Shown: one piece after another, positions 62,246 to 64,000 of the stretch
Position numbering within the stretch: the first letter of the stretch is position 1
Layout of the letters: the number at the start of each line of letters is the position of its first letter
DNA from: Mucilaginibacter sp. KACC 22063
GTDB lineage: Bacteria > Bacteroidota > Bacteroidia > Sphingobacteriales > Sphingobacteriaceae
Reading direction: 5' to 3'
Assembly: GCF_028736115.1 (NCBI RefSeq)
Contig: NZ_CP117877.1
Location: 3,472,001-3,536,000, forward strand
DNA length: 64,000 nt
The notes under the pieces: generated by a model
What the model was told of the DNA's origin: nothing
What the model saw: only the letters and a program-made list of their open reading frames with translations
The model's database searches: none
Translations under genes and position numbers: made by a program

Positions 62246-62275
62246 GAAGCCGCCTTATAAATATAAGGCGGCTTC
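62246..62275. terminator. Hairpin between metE and the convergent proline dehydrogenase gene
   Basis: GAAGCCGCCTTATA (62246-62259) pairs with TATAAGGCGGCTTC (62262-62275), 14 bp. A-rich on the left and AT-rich on the right, so it can serve both convergent genes. Confidence 0.75.
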
Positions 62276-62295
62276 AATATATGATCATAAATCAA

Positions 62296-63498
62296 TTACA
62301 ACTTCCTGCGCTGCTTTTCTTTAACAATGAGGCTTAACTCGCGACTCATTTGTCCGGCAATGGCTGTGTTTTCCTGCGCCCGGCGAAACAAGTATGGCAG
62401 TACTGCCTTTACCGGACCATAAGGCACATACTTGGCAATATTGTAATCAGCATCGGCAAGGTTAAAGCTTAAGTTGTCACTCATACCCAACAGTTGCGAA
62501 AAGTACACATGCGGGTGGTTATGCGGTATATTTTTCTGCTCCATCAGTTCGGTCAGTAAACGCGAACTGTTTTCGTTATGCGTACCGGCAACAAACGCTA
62601 CTTTATTAATATGATCTGTGCAAAAACGTAGTGCCTGGTCATAATCTTTATCTGTAGCTGCTTTATCCGGTTGTATCGGTGATGGGTAGCCCATTTCCGC
62701 AGCACGTTTACGCTCCTTTTCCATGTAAGCACCACGTACCAATTTCGCACCCAAAATAAAGCCAGCACTTTTAGCAGTTACCACATCGTCAATTAATGAT
62801 TGCAGCTTATCGTGGCGATAGATCTGGTAAGTATTATAAACGATAGCTTTATACTGGTTAAACTTACGCATCATATCCAGCGCAAGCTTATCGATGGTTT
62901 TTTGTATCCAGCTTTCTTCAGCATCTACCATAACAGGTATACCTGCTGTAAATGCTTTTTCACAAATAGCTAATACACGTGCCTGTACCTTTTGCCATTC
63001 CTTTTCTTCTTCGACGGTCAGGGTTGCGCCTGTATCCAGTTTTTCCAGTAAGCCAAAGCGGGCAACACCGGTAACTTTAAATACGGTGATAGGCACCGCT
63101 TTATCGCCGGTTGCGCGCACTATAGTGCGGATGATCTCATCGCGTGTATGATCGAATACCTGCTCATCATCTTCCCCTTCTACAGAATAATCAAGTATGG
63201 TACCTACACCGCCTTCGGCAAGGTTCTTAATTACCGTGTCGCACTCGGCAATGGTTTCGCCGCCGCAAAACTGTTTAAATATGGTCGACTTGATAATGCC
63301 TTTGATCGGCAGACCTATTTTCATGGCAAAGTTGGTCATTGGTGGGCCAACTTTAACAAGTGTGTTATTATTAATGGCTTTAAACAACCAGTAAGCCCGG
63401 TTTAAGTCTGCGTTGGAAAGGTGCCTGAAAGCGATTTCGGTGTTATCAAAAGATAGTTTACCCCTTGAGGGTGAAGCAGGAACATCACGATTTAACAT
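62296..63498 (-). CDS. Proline dehydrogenase
   Basis: FAD enzyme oxidising proline to pyrroline-5-carboxylate, first step of proline breakdown. 400 residues, monofunctional (no P5C dehydrogenase fused). Barrel marks: GVGTILDYSVEGEDDEQVF, VMVDAEESWIQKTIDKLA, GAKLVRGAYMEKERKRA and FVAGTHNENSSRLL; the C-terminal YGPVKAVLPYLFRRAQENTA gives the active-site Arg pair. Probably peripheral on the inner face of the membrane, passing electrons to quinone. No partner putA or proline transporter is adjacent. Confidence 0.93.
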   Translation of the reverse strand: MLNRDVPASPSRGKLSFDNTEIAFRHLSNADLNRAYWLFKAINNNTLVKVGPPMTNFAMKIGLPIKGIIKSTIFKQFCGGETIAECDTVIKNLAEGGVGTILDYSVEGEDDEQVFDHTRDEIIRTIVRATGDKAVPITVFKVTGVARFGLLEKLDTGATLTVEEEKEWQKVQARVLAICEKAFTAGIPVMVDAEESWIQKTIDKLALDMMRKFNQYKAIVYNTYQIYRHDKLQSLIDDVVTAKSAGFILGAKLVRGAYMEKERKRAAEMGYPSPIQPDKAATDKDYDQALRFCTDHINKVAFVAGTHNENSSRLLTELMEQKNIPHNHPHVYFSQLLGMSDNLSFNLADADYNIAKYVPYGPVKAVLPYLFRRAQENTAIAGQMSRELSLIVKEKQRRKL

Positions 63499-63563
63499 GC
63501 TACAAAATTAGAAAATGAATAAGGATAACTCAATATGATTTGAATAGTTTATTTTTGCTTCTC

Positions 63564-63770
63564 ATGATTGAGTTTGAATTACAGGGAGAGTTTATCCCGC
63601 TGATACAATTACTTAAAGCTACTAACCTGGTGCAAACCGGCGGCGAAGCGCAAATTGTAGTATCAGAAGGCGAAGTTACTTACAATGGCAATATTGACAC
63701 ACGCAAGCGTTTAAAAGTAAAACGCGGCGATGTGGTTGAGTTTCGCGGAACATCGATCAGGGTTATTTAA
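63564..63770 (+). CDS. S4-domain RNA-binding protein (YbcJ-like)
   Basis: 68 residues from the start at 63564 (MIEFELQGEFIPLIQLLKAT), the S4 fold alone: QTGGEAQIVVSEGEVTYNGN, then TRKRLKVKRGDVVEFRGTSI. It binds structured RNA, probably rRNA or tRNA, as its E. coli relative YbcJ does, though the target is not known. An upstream in-frame start lacks the fold. aroB starts 2 bp later, so it is translationally coupled to it. Confidence 0.88.
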   Translation: MIEFELQGEFIPLIQLLKATNLVQTGGEAQIVVSEGEVTYNGNIDTRKRLKVKRGDVVEFRGTSIRVI

Positions 63771-63772
63771 TT

Positions 63773-64000
63773 ATGGACGCAATACAAAGCCTTGGCTACT
63801 CGGTTTTTTTTGAAGATAGCCTTACCCAACTTGTCAGCTATATTGAACAAGGCAACTACTCAAAAATTTTCATCCTTACAGACGATAACACGGGCAAGTA
63901 CTGCCTGCCGCTTGTTGTTTCAAAGTTGGAAAACAGGTCTTACGATCTGATTGAAATTACCGCAGGCGAAGAAAACAAGAATATAGATTTTTGTATCGGC
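63773..64000 (+). CDS. aroB: 3-dehydroquinate synthase, N-terminal part (runs off the window)
   Basis: Second enzyme of the shikimate pathway. The visible 76 codons read MDAIQSLGYSVFFEDSLTQL, then KIFILTDDNTGKYCLPLVV and IEITAGEENKNIDFCIG. This is the AroB nucleotide-binding start (the usual NTGKYCLP and GEENK positions). The active-site and metal residues lie outside the window. Two bases separate it from the S4 gene. Confidence 0.9.
   Translation, partial: MDAIQSLGYSVFFEDSLTQLVSYIEQGNYSKIFILTDDNTGKYCLPLVVSKLENRSYDLIEITAGEENKNIDFCIG

Noticed and set aside
1-64000. CRISPR array, rRNA operon, origin or prophage
   Set aside because: No regularly spaced repeats, no rRNA sequence, no dnaA-like cluster and no phage structural genes were seen.

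Overview
The window looks like chromosomal DNA of a Sphingobacteriaceae bacterium (phylum Bacteroidota), close to Mucilaginibacter or Pedobacter. This is inferred from gene content: a PorP/SprF protein and a decayed type IX secretion cargo domain, an HmuY/HmuR heme system, a heavy-metal RND permease fused to its outer-membrane channel, TPR-type histidine kinases, a DUF6428 ars operon, promoter-like TAnnTTTG motifs and mostly leader-poor starts without Shine-Dalgarno sequences. No rRNA, CRISPR array, intact prophage or intact transposon is visible.

Layout. 1-4310: metal efflux (CusA-CusC fusion broken by a frameshift near 306, then CusB). 4536-11064 (minus): complete heme operon hmuR-hmuY-hmuT-hmuU-hmuV-hmuS, with a divergent AraC regulator (11162-12184) and a 21-bp-period direct repeat between them. 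12376-13078: a tiny secreted peptide, an integrase remnant and a CAU-anticodon tRNA. 13144-17725: HAD phosphatase, DUF1223 protein, an unknown exported protein, a GntR regulator with a clear palindromic operator driving a TauE/SafE plus DUF1634 membrane pair, and a 2H phosphoesterase. 17851-21012: GH3 beta-glucosidase followed by a NUDIX-type regulator whose hydrolase box is destroyed. 21069-25329: divergent 7TM-DISM kinase and response regulator, a decayed T9SS cargo and PorP/SprF. 25344-31756: RpoN, MscL, OmpW, two SRPBCC proteins and a Na+/H+ antiporter.

31753-37406: MtfA-like peptidase, DUF5672 protein, a two-gene unit coding for a CHAP cell-wall hydrolase and a patatin phospholipase, then [2Fe-2S] protein, ferritin and a Cys-rich unknown. 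37520-47160 (minus): a pentose-phosphate operon tkt-rpiB-tal-HAD-gnd-zwf-pgl-pgi. 47527-55087: three histidine kinases without a neighbouring response regulator, interleaved with an antiporter and a small membrane protein. 55176-57544: arsenic operon arsR-DUF6428-arsC-acr3 with two matching operator copies. 57553-64000: MHS-family transporter, a short repeat-rich non-coding stretch, a cobalamin riboswitch ahead of metE, proline dehydrogenase, an S4 RNA-binding protein and the start of aroB.

Functional logic: metal, iron and arsenic homeostasis recur (cus, hmu, ferritin, [2Fe-2S], ars), central carbon flow is gathered in one long operon, and several regulators have inverted or direct repeats placed over a Bacteroidota-type -7 element. 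No clear new system such as an anti-phage island was found. The best candidates for undescribed biology are the patatin/CHAP bicistron, the HAD phosphatase inside the pentose-phosphate operon, the TauE/DUF1634/GntR unit, and the repeat element at 59161-59501.
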